64,000 bases of DNA from JAMXLJ01 sp036558745. Lineage in GTDB: Bacteria; Actinomycetota; Acidimicrobiia; IMCC26256; JAMXLJ01. Below the pieces are notes generated by a model. It had not been told where the DNA came from and did no database searches. It saw nothing but the letters and a program-made list of their open reading frames with translations. A program made the translations under genes and the position numbers. Position 1 is the first letter of the stretch, and each line of letters begins with the position of its first letter. Location: contig DATBEZ010000021.1 in assembly GCA_036558745.1 (NCBI GenBank), positions 18,072 to 82,071 on the forward strand, in the 5' to 3' direction. Below, piece by piece: positions 39,607-48,217 of the stretch.

Positions 39607-41301
39607 TCAGTTCTGGTCGACGGGGTTCGTGGTGGTGGCGCCCGCCGAGGGCCCCGACACCTCACCCCGGGCGGGGATGCCCCGGTTCGGCAGGAGCGCG
39701 CGGTTCGAGACCGAGGGATGCGCGACCCCCGCCGGGCCCTGTCCGAACGCGGCGAGCACGTTCGCCATGATCGCCGTGACCGCGTCGCTGTGGCGACAGC
39801 CGCCCTGCGGGCATGTCGCCGGTGTGCCCAAGCTGTTCACCCACCACCCGGTGCCGGTCGCGAACACGCCCGCACCGCTCGGCGCCGAGTAGTACGTCAT
39901 GTCCGAGTAGCTGGGCTTGTGCTGGCACTGCAGCGGCGAGTGCGCGAGCACGGCCACGTTGGACGGTCCGGCCATCTCCGGGTTCCAGCGGTCGTACTCG
40001 GTCCCGATCAGATGCGGCAGGTGCGCGCCGTTCTGCAGCCCGGTCCCGGCGAAGATCCACGACGACGCGTCGGCGATCACCATGTCGGCATCGACGGGGT
40101 TGCACTCGTACATCTCGCCGATGACCGTGCTCTCGGGGTGGTTCAGCGGGGGTGCGCGCCAGTCGACCGTCTTGTCGCCCGGTGCGGGCGTGGGATCCTC
40201 GCTCGCGCTCTTGTAGTCGACGATGTGGCGATCGGGTCCGAGCGACGACGCATCGAAGCGCACGTGGCGGAACATCGCGTTCGCGCCCAGGAAGGCGAGG
40301 TTCACGCCGCGATCACGCGCCAGCTCGACGCCCGCGCGCATCGTCGTCGACCAGTACTCGTCGTGCCCGAGCGTGAACAAGGCCCTGTGGTTCAGCAGCA
40401 GTTGCGGTGCGCGTTCGAGGTCGACGTCGGTCCAGTACGTGACGTCGAGGCCCTTCGACTCGACGTACGACACGAACGGGAGCTCGTTGCCGACGAAGTC
40501 GCCCGCACCGTCGTGGTCGTACGGACGGTCGAACGAGACGATGCGCGCCCGGCGCGCGTACGCAGGGTGGTCGGGCCAGCCGCCGAGGTACAGCGAATAG
40601 CCACCCCAGAGGTTGTACGCCTGCCACGTCGCCACGGAGCTCTGCACGAGGAACGCGGCATGGCTCGCGTCGTCGCGGACGGTCAGCGGGACGTACCGCT
40701 GCACGCCGGTGGAGCCGACCAGCTTGAACAGGTACTGGCCCGGCGGCCAGCTGCTGTCGAGCGAGACGGGGAGCGACGGGCGCCAGCGCGCCTCGACCAT
40801 GTTCACGCCCGGGACGACGGTCGCGGCCGCCTGCTTCGTCCCGGGGAGCTCGGCGGAGTGCCAGACCAGACGGCCCCCCAACCCGCCGTACCAGCCCATC
40901 CGGTACGCCTCGACGTGGAAGGTCGGCGCCGTCGTCGACACGTACAGCGACACGGTGTCGCCGGCCTGCGCGCTGACGTGGTCGGCGTACCCCTCGATGT
41001 CGTGCGCGGCACCGGTACGGGTGATCACCCAGTCGCGCGTCCCCGGGCGAGCGTTCTCGTCGACGACCCAGCGCGCCGTCGGCGCGTCGGAACGCGTGAG
41101 CGTGACCGGCTGGACCGCGGATCGCGTCGTGGTCGTGGGGTGGGTGTGCGCCGGCTTCTTCTTGTGTGGTGCCCGCGGTCGCGTCGCGGTGTGCCTCGGA
41201 GTGCCGGCTGCGCCCTCGCTGCGCGCGGGTTCGGGCCAGGTCGCCCAGATGCAGAGGACGATCACGACGAGCAGCGCCATGAGCGCGTGCCTGCGATCCA
41301 T
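39607..41301 (-). CDS. Secreted protein with N,N-dimethylformamidase beta-subunit-like domain
   Basis: Exported protein of 564 residues. The N-terminal helix (ALMALLVVIVLCIWATW) is followed by a Thr/Pro/Lys-rich stretch (about 28-65). The mature part holds an Ig-like region (VSAQAGDTVSLYVSTTAPTF, EAYRMGWYGGLGGRLVW), then the domain named after the DMFase large subunit: VATWQAYNLWGGYSLYLG, SFDRPYDHDGAGDFVGNELP, ALFTLGHDEYWSTTMR and FLGANAMFRHVRF. The conserved His/Glu/Tyr of HDEYW may bind metal. No small subunit is nearby, so amidase activity is doubtful; a surface-glycan role is as likely. Confidence 0.8.
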   Translation of the reverse strand: MDRRHALMALLVVIVLCIWATWPEPARSEGAAGTPRHTATRPRAPHKKKPAHTHPTTTTRSAVQPVTLTRSDAPTARWVVDENARPGTRDWVITRTGAAHDIEGYADHVSAQAGDTVSLYVSTTAPTFHVEAYRMGWYGGLGGRLVWHSAELPGTKQAAATVVPGVNMVEARWRPSLPVSLDSSWPPGQYLFKLVGSTGVQRYVPLTVRDDASHAAFLVQSSVATWQAYNLWGGYSLYLGGWPDHPAYARRARIVSFDRPYDHDGAGDFVGNELPFVSYVESKGLDVTYWTDVDLERAPQLLLNHRALFTLGHDEYWSTTMRAGVELARDRGVNLAFLGANAMFRHVRFDASSLGPDRHIVDYKSASEDPTPAPGDKTVDWRAPPLNHPESTVIGEMYECNPVDADMVIADASSWIFAGTGLQNGAHLPHLIGTEYDRWNPEMAGPSNVAVLAHSPLQCQHKPSYSDMTYYSAPSGAGVFATGTGWWVNSLGTPATCPQGGCRHSDAVTAIMANVLAAFGQGPAGVAHPSVSNRALLPNRGIPARGEVSGPSAGATTTNPVDQN

Positions 41302-41370
41302 CGGGCGGACACTAGCGACGGCCGCGGTCGCGATCCGGGTCGGGCTCTCACGGCCCCGCGACGAGGCGCG

Positions 41371-42543
41371 TCACGCGGACAGCGGCCGTCGCTTCGGGGT
41401 CTCCGTTCCCGGCTCGCCGGCCGTACCCGGCTCCGCGGCCTCGGCCGCTTCGTGCGCGGCGGCCTCGCCCGGCCCGGCCTGCGGCGCCGGCGACGCACCC
41501 TTGGTGCGGTAGTAGTCGATCACGCTGAGCCCCACCGCGGTGAGCGGCACCGCGATGAAGGCACCGAGGATCCCGCCCAGTGCCGCGCCCGCGCTCAGCG
41601 CGATGAGCACCACGATCGTGTGCAGACGCACGGCGCGGCCGAGCACGACGGGTCCGACGAGGTATCCCTCGACGTTGTGGATCACGATCGTCACCCCGAC
41701 GACGAGCAACGCCGCGAACGGACCCTTGGCCACCAGCGCGAGCAATGCCGCGAGCGCGCCTGTCAGCAGCGCGCCGACGATGGGGAAGAACGCGCCGGCG
41801 AACGTGAGCACCGCGATCGGTCCGGCGAGGGGTACGCCGATCGCGACCAGCGCGATGTACATGAGCGTGCCGTTGATGACGCCGTTGATCGACGTCCCGC
41901 GGATGTAGCCGCTCAACGTCCGCCAGATGCGGTCGCCGAGGACGCGCATGTCGTTCGCGGTCTCGTCACTGAAGAGCCCGAGCCACCAGTCGACGATCGT
42001 CGGGCCGTCCTTCACGAAGAAGAACGCGAACACGACGCTGAGCAGCCCTCCGATGATCACCTCGAGTACGACGGTCGCCTGCTGCAACGCGCCCACGAGG
42101 AGCTTGGTGCGGTTCTTGTTGAACTCCTTGCCGATGTTGTGGAAGTCCTTCTTCACGTCGGCGCGCTTCATGTGGAACGGACCGCGCACGAGCCAGTCCT
42201 GGATCCGTTGGATGCCGCGGTTCGCCTGGTGCTGGATGTCGCCGAAGTGGTTCGTCACCGACGGGACGATGTAGAGCAGCACGCCCGCGATGACGAGGAT
42301 CATGAGCAGGAAGACCATCCAGGTCGCCGCGAGCGGCGGCCACCCGTGGCGGCGGAGGTAGCGCGCGGGCGGCACGAGGATCGTGGCGAGGAAGAGGGCC
42401 ACGATGAGCGGCACCACGATGACGCGGAGCCGTCCGAACATCAGCACGAAGACGTAGACGGCGCCGGCGACGAGCAGCGCCCGCCACGCGAGCGCGGCGG
42501 CCCGGTCCAGCCATGCCGGGACCCAGCGCCGCTGCTCTTCCAC
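41371..42543 (-). CDS. AI-2E family transporter (PF01594) membrane protein
   Basis: Polytopic membrane protein of 390 residues. Hydrophobic segments include AALAWRALLVAGAVYVFVLM, VIVVPLIVALFLATILV, LAATWMVFLLMILVIAGVLL, VIIGGLLSVVFAFFFVKDGP, and after the conserved GYIRGTSINGVINGTLMY the pairs PLAGPIAVLTFAGAFFPIVG and GALAALLALVAKGPFAALLVV. These are hallmarks of the TqsA/YdiK (AI-2E) superfamily. Family members export small solutes or ions; AI-2 transport is shown only for a few. The C-terminus is Ala/Pro/Glu-rich and cytoplasmic. Confidence 0.88.
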   Translation of the reverse strand: MEEQRRWVPAWLDRAAALAWRALLVAGAVYVFVLMFGRLRVIVVPLIVALFLATILVPPARYLRRHGWPPLAATWMVFLLMILVIAGVLLYIVPSVTNHFGDIQHQANRGIQRIQDWLVRGPFHMKRADVKKDFHNIGKEFNKNRTKLLVGALQQATVVLEVIIGGLLSVVFAFFFVKDGPTIVDWWLGLFSDETANDMRVLGDRIWRTLSGYIRGTSINGVINGTLMYIALVAIGVPLAGPIAVLTFAGAFFPIVGALLTGALAALLALVAKGPFAALLVVGVTIVIHNVEGYLVGPVVLGRAVRLHTIVVLIALSAGAALGGILGAFIAVPLTAVGLSVIDYYRTKGASPAPQAGPGEAAAHEAAEAAEPGTAGEPGTETPKRRPLSA

Positions 42544-42665
42544 CGCACCTGTCTACCCCGCGAGCGCACCTCGTCAGTTCCACCGCCGGCACCCGTTGGC
42601 TCGGCGCCCCCATTGGGTACCAAGCGTCGAGGACGAGGATCGAGACGATCGACGGGAGCAGTGCC

Positions 42666-43229
42666 ATGGCCAACGAACTGAACGGCAAGCGGGTGGCGTT
42701 CATGATCGCCAACGAGGGCGTCGAGCAGGTCGAGCTCACGACGCCCTGGGAAGCGGTGCGCAAGGCGGGTGGCACCCCCGAGCTGGTCGCGCCGAAGCCC
42801 GGAACTGCGCAGGCGTTCAACCACCTCGACAAGGGAGACACCTTCCCCGTCGACCGCACCGTCTCGCAGGTCACGGCCGACGACTACGACGCGCTCGTGC
42901 TGCCCGGTGGCGTCGCGAACCCCGACCAGCTTCGGACCGTCGACGAGGCGATCGACTTCGCCCAGGCGTTCTTCGGTGCGGGCAAGCCCGTCGCAGTGAT
43001 CTGTCACGGGCCGTGGACGCTCGTCGAGGCCGACGTGGTGCGCGGCCGCACCCTCACGTCGTGGCCCAGCCTGCAGACCGACATCCGCAACGCGGGCGGG
43101 AACTGGGTCGACGAGGAGGTCTGCCGCGACGGGAACCTCGTCACGAGCCGGAAGCCCGACGACCTTCCCGCGTTCTGCGCGGCGATGGTCGAGCTCGTCG
43201 CGAGCGGACAGGCCGGGGCACGGGTCTGA
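42666..43229 (+). CDS. DJ-1/PfpI family protein
   Basis: Protein of 187 residues with the class I glutamine-amidotransferase-like flavodoxin fold. MANELNGKRVAFMIANEGVE opens the domain. The nucleophile elbow is KPVAVICHGPWTLVEADVV (Cys-His), preceded by YDALVLPGGVANPDQLR; the conserved Glu near the N-terminus is in EGVEQVEL. These match the YhbO/PfpI branch, linked to repair of glycated or carbonyl-damaged molecules or to protease/chaperone activity. Start is ATG 42666. A strong hairpin follows at 43264. Confidence 0.88.
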   Translation: MANELNGKRVAFMIANEGVEQVELTTPWEAVRKAGGTPELVAPKPGTAQAFNHLDKGDTFPVDRTVSQVTADDYDALVLPGGVANPDQLRTVDEAIDFAQAFFGAGKPVAVICHGPWTLVEADVVRGRTLTSWPSLQTDIRNAGGNWVDEEVCRDGNLVTSRKPDDLPAFCAAMVELVASGQAGARV

Positions 43230-43263
43230 TCCCGTGTCCGCTTCGGGCCTCAGCGCGTGCAGC

Positions 43264-43287
43264 CGGGGAGACTCGATAGTCTCCCCG
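43264..43287 (+). terminator. Hairpin after the DJ-1/PfpI gene
   Basis: CGGGGAGACT and AGTCTCCCCG form a perfect 10-bp stem with the tetraloop CGAT. It separates the PfpI gene from the ferredoxin. TAGTCT in its right half could also act as a -10 for the ferredoxin, so hairpin and promoter may overlap. Confidence 0.6.
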
Positions 43288-43327
43288 ACACGGCGCCCGA
43301 ACGGGTCGTCGGGAAGGGGAATCCACC

Positions 43328-43522
43328 ATGAAGGTCGTCGTCAACTACGACCTGTGTGAGAGCAATGCGGTGTGCATGGGCATCGCGCCGGAGGTCTTCG
43401 AGGTGCGCGACGACGACTTCCTCTACCTCCTCGACGAGCACCCGCCGGAATCCATGCGGCCCAAGATCGAGCAAGCCGTGCGCCAGTGCCCGAAGCAGGC
43501 GATCAGCATCGAAGACGACTGA
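43328..43522 (+). CDS. Small [3Fe-4S]-type ferredoxin (P450 redox partner type)
   Basis: Ferredoxin of 64 residues: MKVVVNYDLCESNAVCMGIA with Cys10, Cys16 and later Cys54 in VRQCPKQAIS. The spacing C-x5-C-x37-C-P with the second ligand missing is that of single-cluster [3Fe-4S] ferredoxins that feed electrons to cytochromes P450 in actinobacteria. It begins behind GAAGGGGAA and lies 32 bp before a KstR-like regulator, suggesting it serves a steroid-hydroxylating P450 encoded outside this window. Confidence 0.9.
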   Translation: MKVVVNYDLCESNAVCMGIAPEVFEVRDDDFLYLLDEHPPESMRPKIEQAVRQCPKQAISIEDD

Positions 43523-43554
43523 GCCGACCGAACCCGCAGGGCAGGTAGGGGTCG

Positions 43555-44154
43555 GTGCCCGTCGTGGTCGTCGAGAAGAGCAACGGGCTGACCGCGAAGC
43601 AGACCGCGCGCCGTGCGCGGGTGCTCGTCATCGTCCGGGGGCTCGCCGCGGAGGGCGGGTACGACGCAGTGCAGATGCGCGACGTCGCGGCGCGAGCCCA
43701 GGTTGCGCTGGGGACGCTGTACCGGTACTTCTCCTCCAAGGACCACCTGCTCGCGTCGGTGTGGGTCGACTGGGCCGGTGAACTCGCGCACGGTGTGGTG
43801 ACCCGACCGGCGCGCGGCGAAACGCCGGCCGAGCGGGTGCTCGACGTGCTGGGGCGCGCGACACGCGCGCTCGAGCAGCAGCCGCAGCTGTCGGCTGCGC
43901 TCGTCACCGCGTTGCTCTCCACCGACCCGGTCGTGGGGGAGTGCCAGCGGCGCACGAGCGCGTTCACCGCCGAGTCGTTGCGCTCGGCGATCGGCGACGA
44001 CCTCGACCCGGACACGACCGAGCGGGTCGTGAAGGTGATCCACCACGTGTGGTTCTCCGCGCTGGTCACGTGGGTGAACGGCTGGTCCGACATGGACGTG
44101 GTCGGCGCACAGCTCCGCCTCGCCGCCGAGGTTCTCCTCACCCCGACGCCCTGA
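43555..44154 (+). CDS. KstR-like TetR regulator of steroid/lipid catabolism
   Basis: TetR regulator of 199 residues, beginning at GTG 43555. The region AAEGGYDAVQMRDVAARAQV followed by ALGTLYRYFSSKDHLLASVW is very close to my recollection of mycobacterial KstR (EAVQMRAVADRADVAVGTLYRYF). The C-terminal part also follows KstR in layout: RALEQQPQLSAALVTALLS, VKVIHHVWFSALVTWVNGW, LAAEVLL. KstR represses cholesterol side-chain and ring genes until bound by a steroid CoA thioester. Two KstR-like boxes in this window, at the fadD19-like gene and at fadA5, support the assignment. Confidence 0.75.
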   Translation: MPVVVVEKSNGLTAKQTARRARVLVIVRGLAAEGGYDAVQMRDVAARAQVALGTLYRYFSSKDHLLASVWVDWAGELAHGVVTRPARGETPAERVLDVLGRATRALEQQPQLSAALVTALLSTDPVVGECQRRTSAFTAESLRSAIGDDLDPDTTERVVKVIHHVWFSALVTWVNGWSDMDVVGAQLRLAAEVLLTPTP

Positions 44155-44157
44155 CGC

Positions 44158-45708
44158 TCAGATGGCGCGCTCGCGGCCTTCCCAGTACGGGTCGCGAAGC
44201 TTCCGCTTGTAGAGCTTCCCGTTGGGGTCGCGGGGCATCTCCTCGGTGAAGTCGATGGACTTCGGCGTCTTGAACTTCGCCAGCTTGTCGGAGCAGAACA
44301 CGAGGATCTCGGTCGCGAGCTGTGGAGTCGGCTCGACACCGGGCGCGGGCTCGACCACCGCCTTCACCTCTTCGCCCCAGTCCTCGTGCGGGATGCCGAA
44401 CACCGCCGCGTCACCGATCTTCGGGTGGGTGAGGAGCACGCTCTCGATCTCGGCGGGATAGATGTTCGCCCCACCCGAGATGATCATGTCGGCCTTGCGG
44501 TCGCGCAGGAACAGCCAGCCGTCCTCGTCGAGCACGCCGATGTCGCCGACGGTGAAGAACTTGCCGACGCGGCTGCGGTCGGTCTTGTCCTTGTCCTTGA
44601 AGTACTCGAAGTCGCCCGTCGCCATGTGCATGTAGACGGTCCCGACCTCGTTCGGCCCGAGCTCGTTACCGGCGTCGTCGAGGATCACGATCTCCGCGTT
44701 CGGCCACGCGCGCCCGACCGTGCCGGGGTGCTCGAGCCACTCGGCGGAGCGCACGAGCGTCCCGCCACCCTCACTCGCCGCGTAGTACTCGTCGATGACC
44801 GGCCCCCACCACTCGATCATCCGGCGCTTCACGTCGGGCGGGCACGGCGCGGCTGCGTGGACCATCGTGCGCAGTGACGACACGTCGTACTTCGCCTTCA
44901 CGTCGTCGGGAAGCGCGAGCAGACGGTGGAACTGCGTCGGCACCATGTGGCTGTTGGTGACGCGGTACTTGTCGATGAGCGCGAGCATTCCCTCGGGCGT
45001 CCACTTGTCCATGAGCACGACGGTGTAGCCCATGTGCAATGCGCCGCCCGCGAACACGAGCACCGCGGTGTGGTACAGCGGCGAGCCGCAGATGTGGACG
45101 TTGTCGTCGTGGGGCTGCAACCCGAACAGCAGCAGCATCCCGCCGAAGCCCATGCCCATCGCCTCGGGCTCGATGCCCGGCAGCCTCCGGCGGACACCCT
45201 TGGGCTTGCCCGTCGTACCGGACGTGTAGTTCATGACCGCGCCGGTCGTGCGGTTCTCCGGTAGCGCCGTCGGCTGACCGTCCTTCAGCTCGTCGAAGCG
45301 ACGGAAGCCGGCGACGTCGCCGATCGCGAAGCGGTTCTCCTTGGGGAAGTCGAGCTCGTCGACCGCCGCGGTCGCGATGTCGGCGAAGCGCTCGTGGGTG
45401 ACGAGCACCTTGGCCTCGGAGTCGCTGACGATGTACGCGATCTCGGGACCGACGAGGTGGAAGTTGATCGGCACCAGGTACCAACCGGCCTGCAACACCG
45501 CCAGATACAGCTCGAACACCTCGACCGAGTTCGGCAGCACCATCGCGATCGCGTCACCGGGCTGGAGCCCGAGCGCGCGTAGTCCGTGCACGAGCTGGTT
45601 GCACGACGCCAGGAGCTCGCCGGCCTTCACCTCGCGGCCGTCGGCCTCCGCGACCGCGAGGTGGTCGGGATCGGCGGCCGCGATGCTCCAGAAGCCGAGA
45701 TCAGCCAT
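44158..45708 (-). CDS. Acyl-CoA synthetase (AMP-forming)
   Basis: ANL-superfamily ligase of 516 residues that activates a carboxylic acid to its CoA thioester. ATG 45708 follows GGAGGAATTC. Motifs: A3 phosphate loop MNYTSGTTGKPKGVRRR, A5 EYYAASEGGG, A7 FFTVGDIGVLDEDGWLFLRD, A8 RKADMIISGGANIYPAEIES, and catalytic Lys in PNGKLYKRKLRDPYW. The C-terminal KLYKRKLRDPYWEG is typical of actinobacterial FadD proteins for bulky (steroid-like or branched) acids. Its 5' end overlaps the upstream FadD19-like gene, so the two form an operon. Confidence 0.9.
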   Translation of the reverse strand: MADLGFWSIAAADPDHLAVAEADGREVKAGELLASCNQLVHGLRALGLQPGDAIAMVLPNSVEVFELYLAVLQAGWYLVPINFHLVGPEIAYIVSDSEAKVLVTHERFADIATAAVDELDFPKENRFAIGDVAGFRRFDELKDGQPTALPENRTTGAVMNYTSGTTGKPKGVRRRLPGIEPEAMGMGFGGMLLLFGLQPHDDNVHICGSPLYHTAVLVFAGGALHMGYTVVLMDKWTPEGMLALIDKYRVTNSHMVPTQFHRLLALPDDVKAKYDVSSLRTMVHAAAPCPPDVKRRMIEWWGPVIDEYYAASEGGGTLVRSAEWLEHPGTVGRAWPNAEIVILDDAGNELGPNEVGTVYMHMATGDFEYFKDKDKTDRSRVGKFFTVGDIGVLDEDGWLFLRDRKADMIISGGANIYPAEIESVLLTHPKIGDAAVFGIPHEDWGEEVKAVVEPAPGVEPTPQLATEILVFCSDKLAKFKTPKSIDFTEEMPRDPNGKLYKRKLRDPYWEGRERAI

Positions 45709-47428
45709 GTCGAATTCCTCCGTGAGCGTGAGACTGAGGTGACGCGACGGGAGCGGGAGCGGAGCTCCGCCGGTCGGAGCCCTCCGAGTCGGAGCGGGAG
45801 CGACCAGAAGACACAGCTCGTGCCCATCGGTAGTCGGGCTTGCCGACGGGGGTGCGGACGATCTCGTCGAGGACGACGAGCTGGCGCGGGACCTTGTAGC
45901 CCGCGAGCTTGGTGCGGCAGTGGTCCTGCACGTCGGCGAGCGTCGGCGTCGCGCCGGGTCGGGGCTGCACGATCGCGGCAACGCGCTCGACGAAGCGGTC
46001 GTCGGGCACGCCGATGACGATCGCGTCGAACACGTCGGGGTGCGACTTGAGCGCGGCCTCGACCTCCTCGGGGTAGATCTTCTCGCCGCCCGAATTGATG
46101 CACACCGAGCCGCGGCCCAACAAGGTGATCGTGCCGTCGGGCTCGATGGTCGCGTCGTCGCCGGGCACGACCCAGCGGCGCCCGTCCGGCGTCGTGAGGA
46201 ACGTCACCGCGGTCTTCTCGTCGTCCTTGTGGTAGCGCAGCGGGATGTGGCCGCTCCTGGCGAGGCGGCCGACGACGCCGGAACCCGGCGCGACCGGGCG
46301 CAGGTCGTCGTCGAGCACGGTCATGAACTCGCCCATCGTGAAGCGCGGGCCGGCGGCCGGTCCCTCGAGATCCATCACGCTGCCCGCGGCGCCGGTTTCG
46401 GACGCGCCGAAGCTGTCCATGACGATCGCGTGCGGCAGCTTTGCCCGCAGCTGCTCCTTCACCGCGGCCGACAGGATCGCGCCACCGGAGCCGATCGCGA
46501 CCACGGCACTCGTGTCGTACGCGGCGCCGGGACGCGAGAGTGCGTCCACCAGCGGACGCGCCATCGCGTCGCCCACGACCATGATCGATCGCGCGTGCTC
46601 GCGCTCGGCGAGGCGCCACACTTCGTCGGCGTCGAAGTGGCGGCTGGTGTTGAGGATGCAGGTGTTGCCGGCGAAGAACGCGATGCACGTCACCCATTGG
46701 CCGCCGCCGTGCATCATCGGTGCGTTGCAGATGCCGACGAGCTCCTCACCTTCGGGCGCGACGCGCCCGGCGAGCTCCTCGGGAGCGCGGATCGGCGGCT
46801 TGCCGAAGCCGCCGCCGCCCATCGCCGCGAAGAAGATGTCCTCGTGGCGCCACACCACGCCCTTGGGCATCCCGGTGGTCCCACCCGTGTACAGGACGTA
46901 CAGGTCGTCGGACGAGCGGGCGGGGAGCTCGCGCCCCGGCGACGCGACCGCGAGCGCGTCCTCGTAGGGAACCGCACCGAGCGCGGCACACGCGGACGCG
47001 CTGGCGTCGTCGTCGCTGCCGTCGTCGAGGACGATGTGATGACGCACCTTCGGCAGCGACGGCGCGATGCCCGCGAGCAGCGGTGCGAACCCGCGCTCGT
47101 GCACGATCGCGACGACGTCGGCGTCGTCGAGGATGAAGCGCGCCTCGTCGGCCACGTAGCGGTAGTTGAGATTGATCGGGATCGCGCTGATCTTCCATGC
47201 CGCGAACATCGCCTCGAGCCACTCGGCGCGGTTCCACGAGTAGACGCCCACGGCCTCGCCCGGGCCGACACCGGTCGTCGCGAGGTGGTGGGCGAGGCGG
47301 CTGGCGCGCTCGTCGAGCTCGCGGTAGCTCAGGCGCCGGTCGCCTGCGATCAGTGCGGTGCGGTCGGGAACGGTGTCGGCGACGATCTCGAAGAGGTCGG
47401 CGAGGTTCCACGTCCGGGGGCCGGGCAC
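45701..47428 (-). CDS. FadD19-like steroid side-chain acyl-CoA synthetase
   Basis: AMP-forming CoA ligase of 575 residues. GTG 47428 gives MPGPRTWNLADLFEIVADTV, matching the FadD19/FadD3-type N-terminus. Signatures: DLYVLYTGGTTGMPKGVVWR, PMMHGGGQWVTCIAFFAGN, VMDSFGASETGAAGS, SVCINSGGEKIYPEEVEAAL and the catalytic-Lys segment VRTPVGKPDYRWA. In mycobacteria FadD19 activates C26 cholesterol-side-chain acids. After RWA about 40 extra Ser/Arg/His-rich residues follow and the frame ends 8 bp inside the next gene; this tail looks like read-through of an intergenic repeat. A KstR-like box lies 9-22 bp upstream. Confidence 0.83.
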   Translation of the reverse strand: MPGPRTWNLADLFEIVADTVPDRTALIAGDRRLSYRELDERASRLAHHLATTGVGPGEAVGVYSWNRAEWLEAMFAAWKISAIPINLNYRYVADEARFILDDADVVAIVHERGFAPLLAGIAPSLPKVRHHIVLDDGSDDDASASACAALGAVPYEDALAVASPGRELPARSSDDLYVLYTGGTTGMPKGVVWRHEDIFFAAMGGGGFGKPPIRAPEELAGRVAPEGEELVGICNAPMMHGGGQWVTCIAFFAGNTCILNTSRHFDADEVWRLAEREHARSIMVVGDAMARPLVDALSRPGAAYDTSAVVAIGSGGAILSAAVKEQLRAKLPHAIVMDSFGASETGAAGSVMDLEGPAAGPRFTMGEFMTVLDDDLRPVAPGSGVVGRLARSGHIPLRYHKDDEKTAVTFLTTPDGRRWVVPGDDATIEPDGTITLLGRGSVCINSGGEKIYPEEVEAALKSHPDVFDAIVIGVPDDRFVERVAAIVQPRPGATPTLADVQDHCRTKLAGYKVPRQLVVLDEIVRTPVGKPDYRWARAVSSGRSRSDSEGSDRRSSAPAPVASPQSHAHGGIRHG

Positions 47429-47436
47429 CGGCGAAG

Positions 47437-47450
47437 TAGAACACGTTCCC
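47437..47450. promoter_or_regulatory. KstR-like operator at the fadD19-like promoter
   Basis: TAGAACACGTTCCC matches the KstR consensus TnnAACnnGTTnnA at every fixed position except the last A, and the common form TAGAACACGTTCTA at 12 of 14. It overlaps the likely -10 of the FadD19-like gene (TCTACT on the minus strand, 6 bp before the GTG). Confidence 0.7.
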
Positions 47451-47493
47451 GTCGAGCGCGGCAAGGTTGCGCGGGACCGATCGGGAGCGGAGG

Positions 47494-47508
47494 CTGACGC
47501 GGCGTCAG
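47494..47508. promoter_or_regulatory. Perfect palindrome upstream of the TetR gene at 47530
   Basis: CTGACGC-G-GCGTCAG, perfect 7-bp arms, sits 9 bp before the -10 of the TetR gene, in its -35 region: the expected place for an autoregulatory operator. Confidence 0.55.
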
Positions 47509-47517
47509 AAGCACGGA

Positions 47518-47523
47518 TAGCCT
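47518..47523 (+). promoter_or_regulatory. -10 element of a leaderless promoter
   Basis: TAGCCT followed by 6 bp and ATG 47530, with no ribosome site. Confidence 0.5.
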
Positions 47524-47529
47524 GGCGGA

Positions 47530-48201
47530 ATGGCGCTCAGCGAGCCCGCGCACGAGGCGGAGGACGACGTCCGCGCGACCGACGGGCGCGTCCCAGGACG
47601 GCGCGGGATCGCGACCCGCCGCCGCCTCCTCGACTGCACCGCGCAGCTCCTCGGCAAGACGTCGTACCGCGACATCAAGGTCATCGACATCGCGCGTGAG
47701 GCCGGCACGTCGCCCGCGACCTTCTACCAGTACTTCCCCGATGTCGAACAGGCGGTTCTGGTGCTCGCCGAGGAGCTCGCGACCGACGCCGCGGAGCTGA
47801 CCGTGTTGGTGCGCGGCGACTGGCGCGGCGACAAGGGCGCGTCGACCGCGCGCGGGATCGTCGAGGGGTTCCTCGAGTACTACGACCGGCACCGCGCCGT
47901 GTTCCGGGTCGTCGACCTCGCGACCGAGGAGGGCGATCTCCGCTTCAAGCAGCTGCGCACCCGGGCGCTCGGCGGGATCACCGACGCTCTGTGCGAGACG
48001 ATCCGCGAGTTCCAGCGTGAAGGACGTCTGGACGCCGAGATCGACCCGACCGCGACCGCGTTCATCATGGTCGCGATGCTCGCCCACTGCGCCGCGCACC
48101 GGTACGGCTTCGAGTTCTGGGGCGTCCGCACCAGCGCGCAGGTCGACACGCTGTCGCGCGTCCTCTACTGGAACGTGACCGGCCGCAAGATCAAGAAATA
48201 A
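47530..48201 (+). CDS. TetR family regulator
   Basis: Regulator of 223 residues. The HTH is RRRLLDCTAQLLGKTSYRDI with VIDIAREAGTSPATFYQYFP (about residues 30-75). The C-terminal domain is long and ends in basic GRKIKK. It is divergent from the FadD19-like gene across 101 bp carrying both a KstR-like box and its own probable operator, and it heads the SDR-SDR-CaiB-CMD row. It may be a second, pathway-specific regulator responding to a CoA intermediate. Confidence 0.86.
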   Translation: MALSEPAHEAEDDVRATDGRVPGRRGIATRRRLLDCTAQLLGKTSYRDIKVIDIAREAGTSPATFYQYFPDVEQAVLVLAEELATDAAELTVLVRGDWRGDKGASTARGIVEGFLEYYDRHRAVFRVVDLATEEGDLRFKQLRTRALGGITDALCETIREFQREGRLDAEIDPTATAFIMVAMLAHCAAHRYGFEFWGVRTSAQVDTLSRVLYWNVTGRKIKK

Positions 48202-48217
48202 CAAGTAGTTGGGTTTC

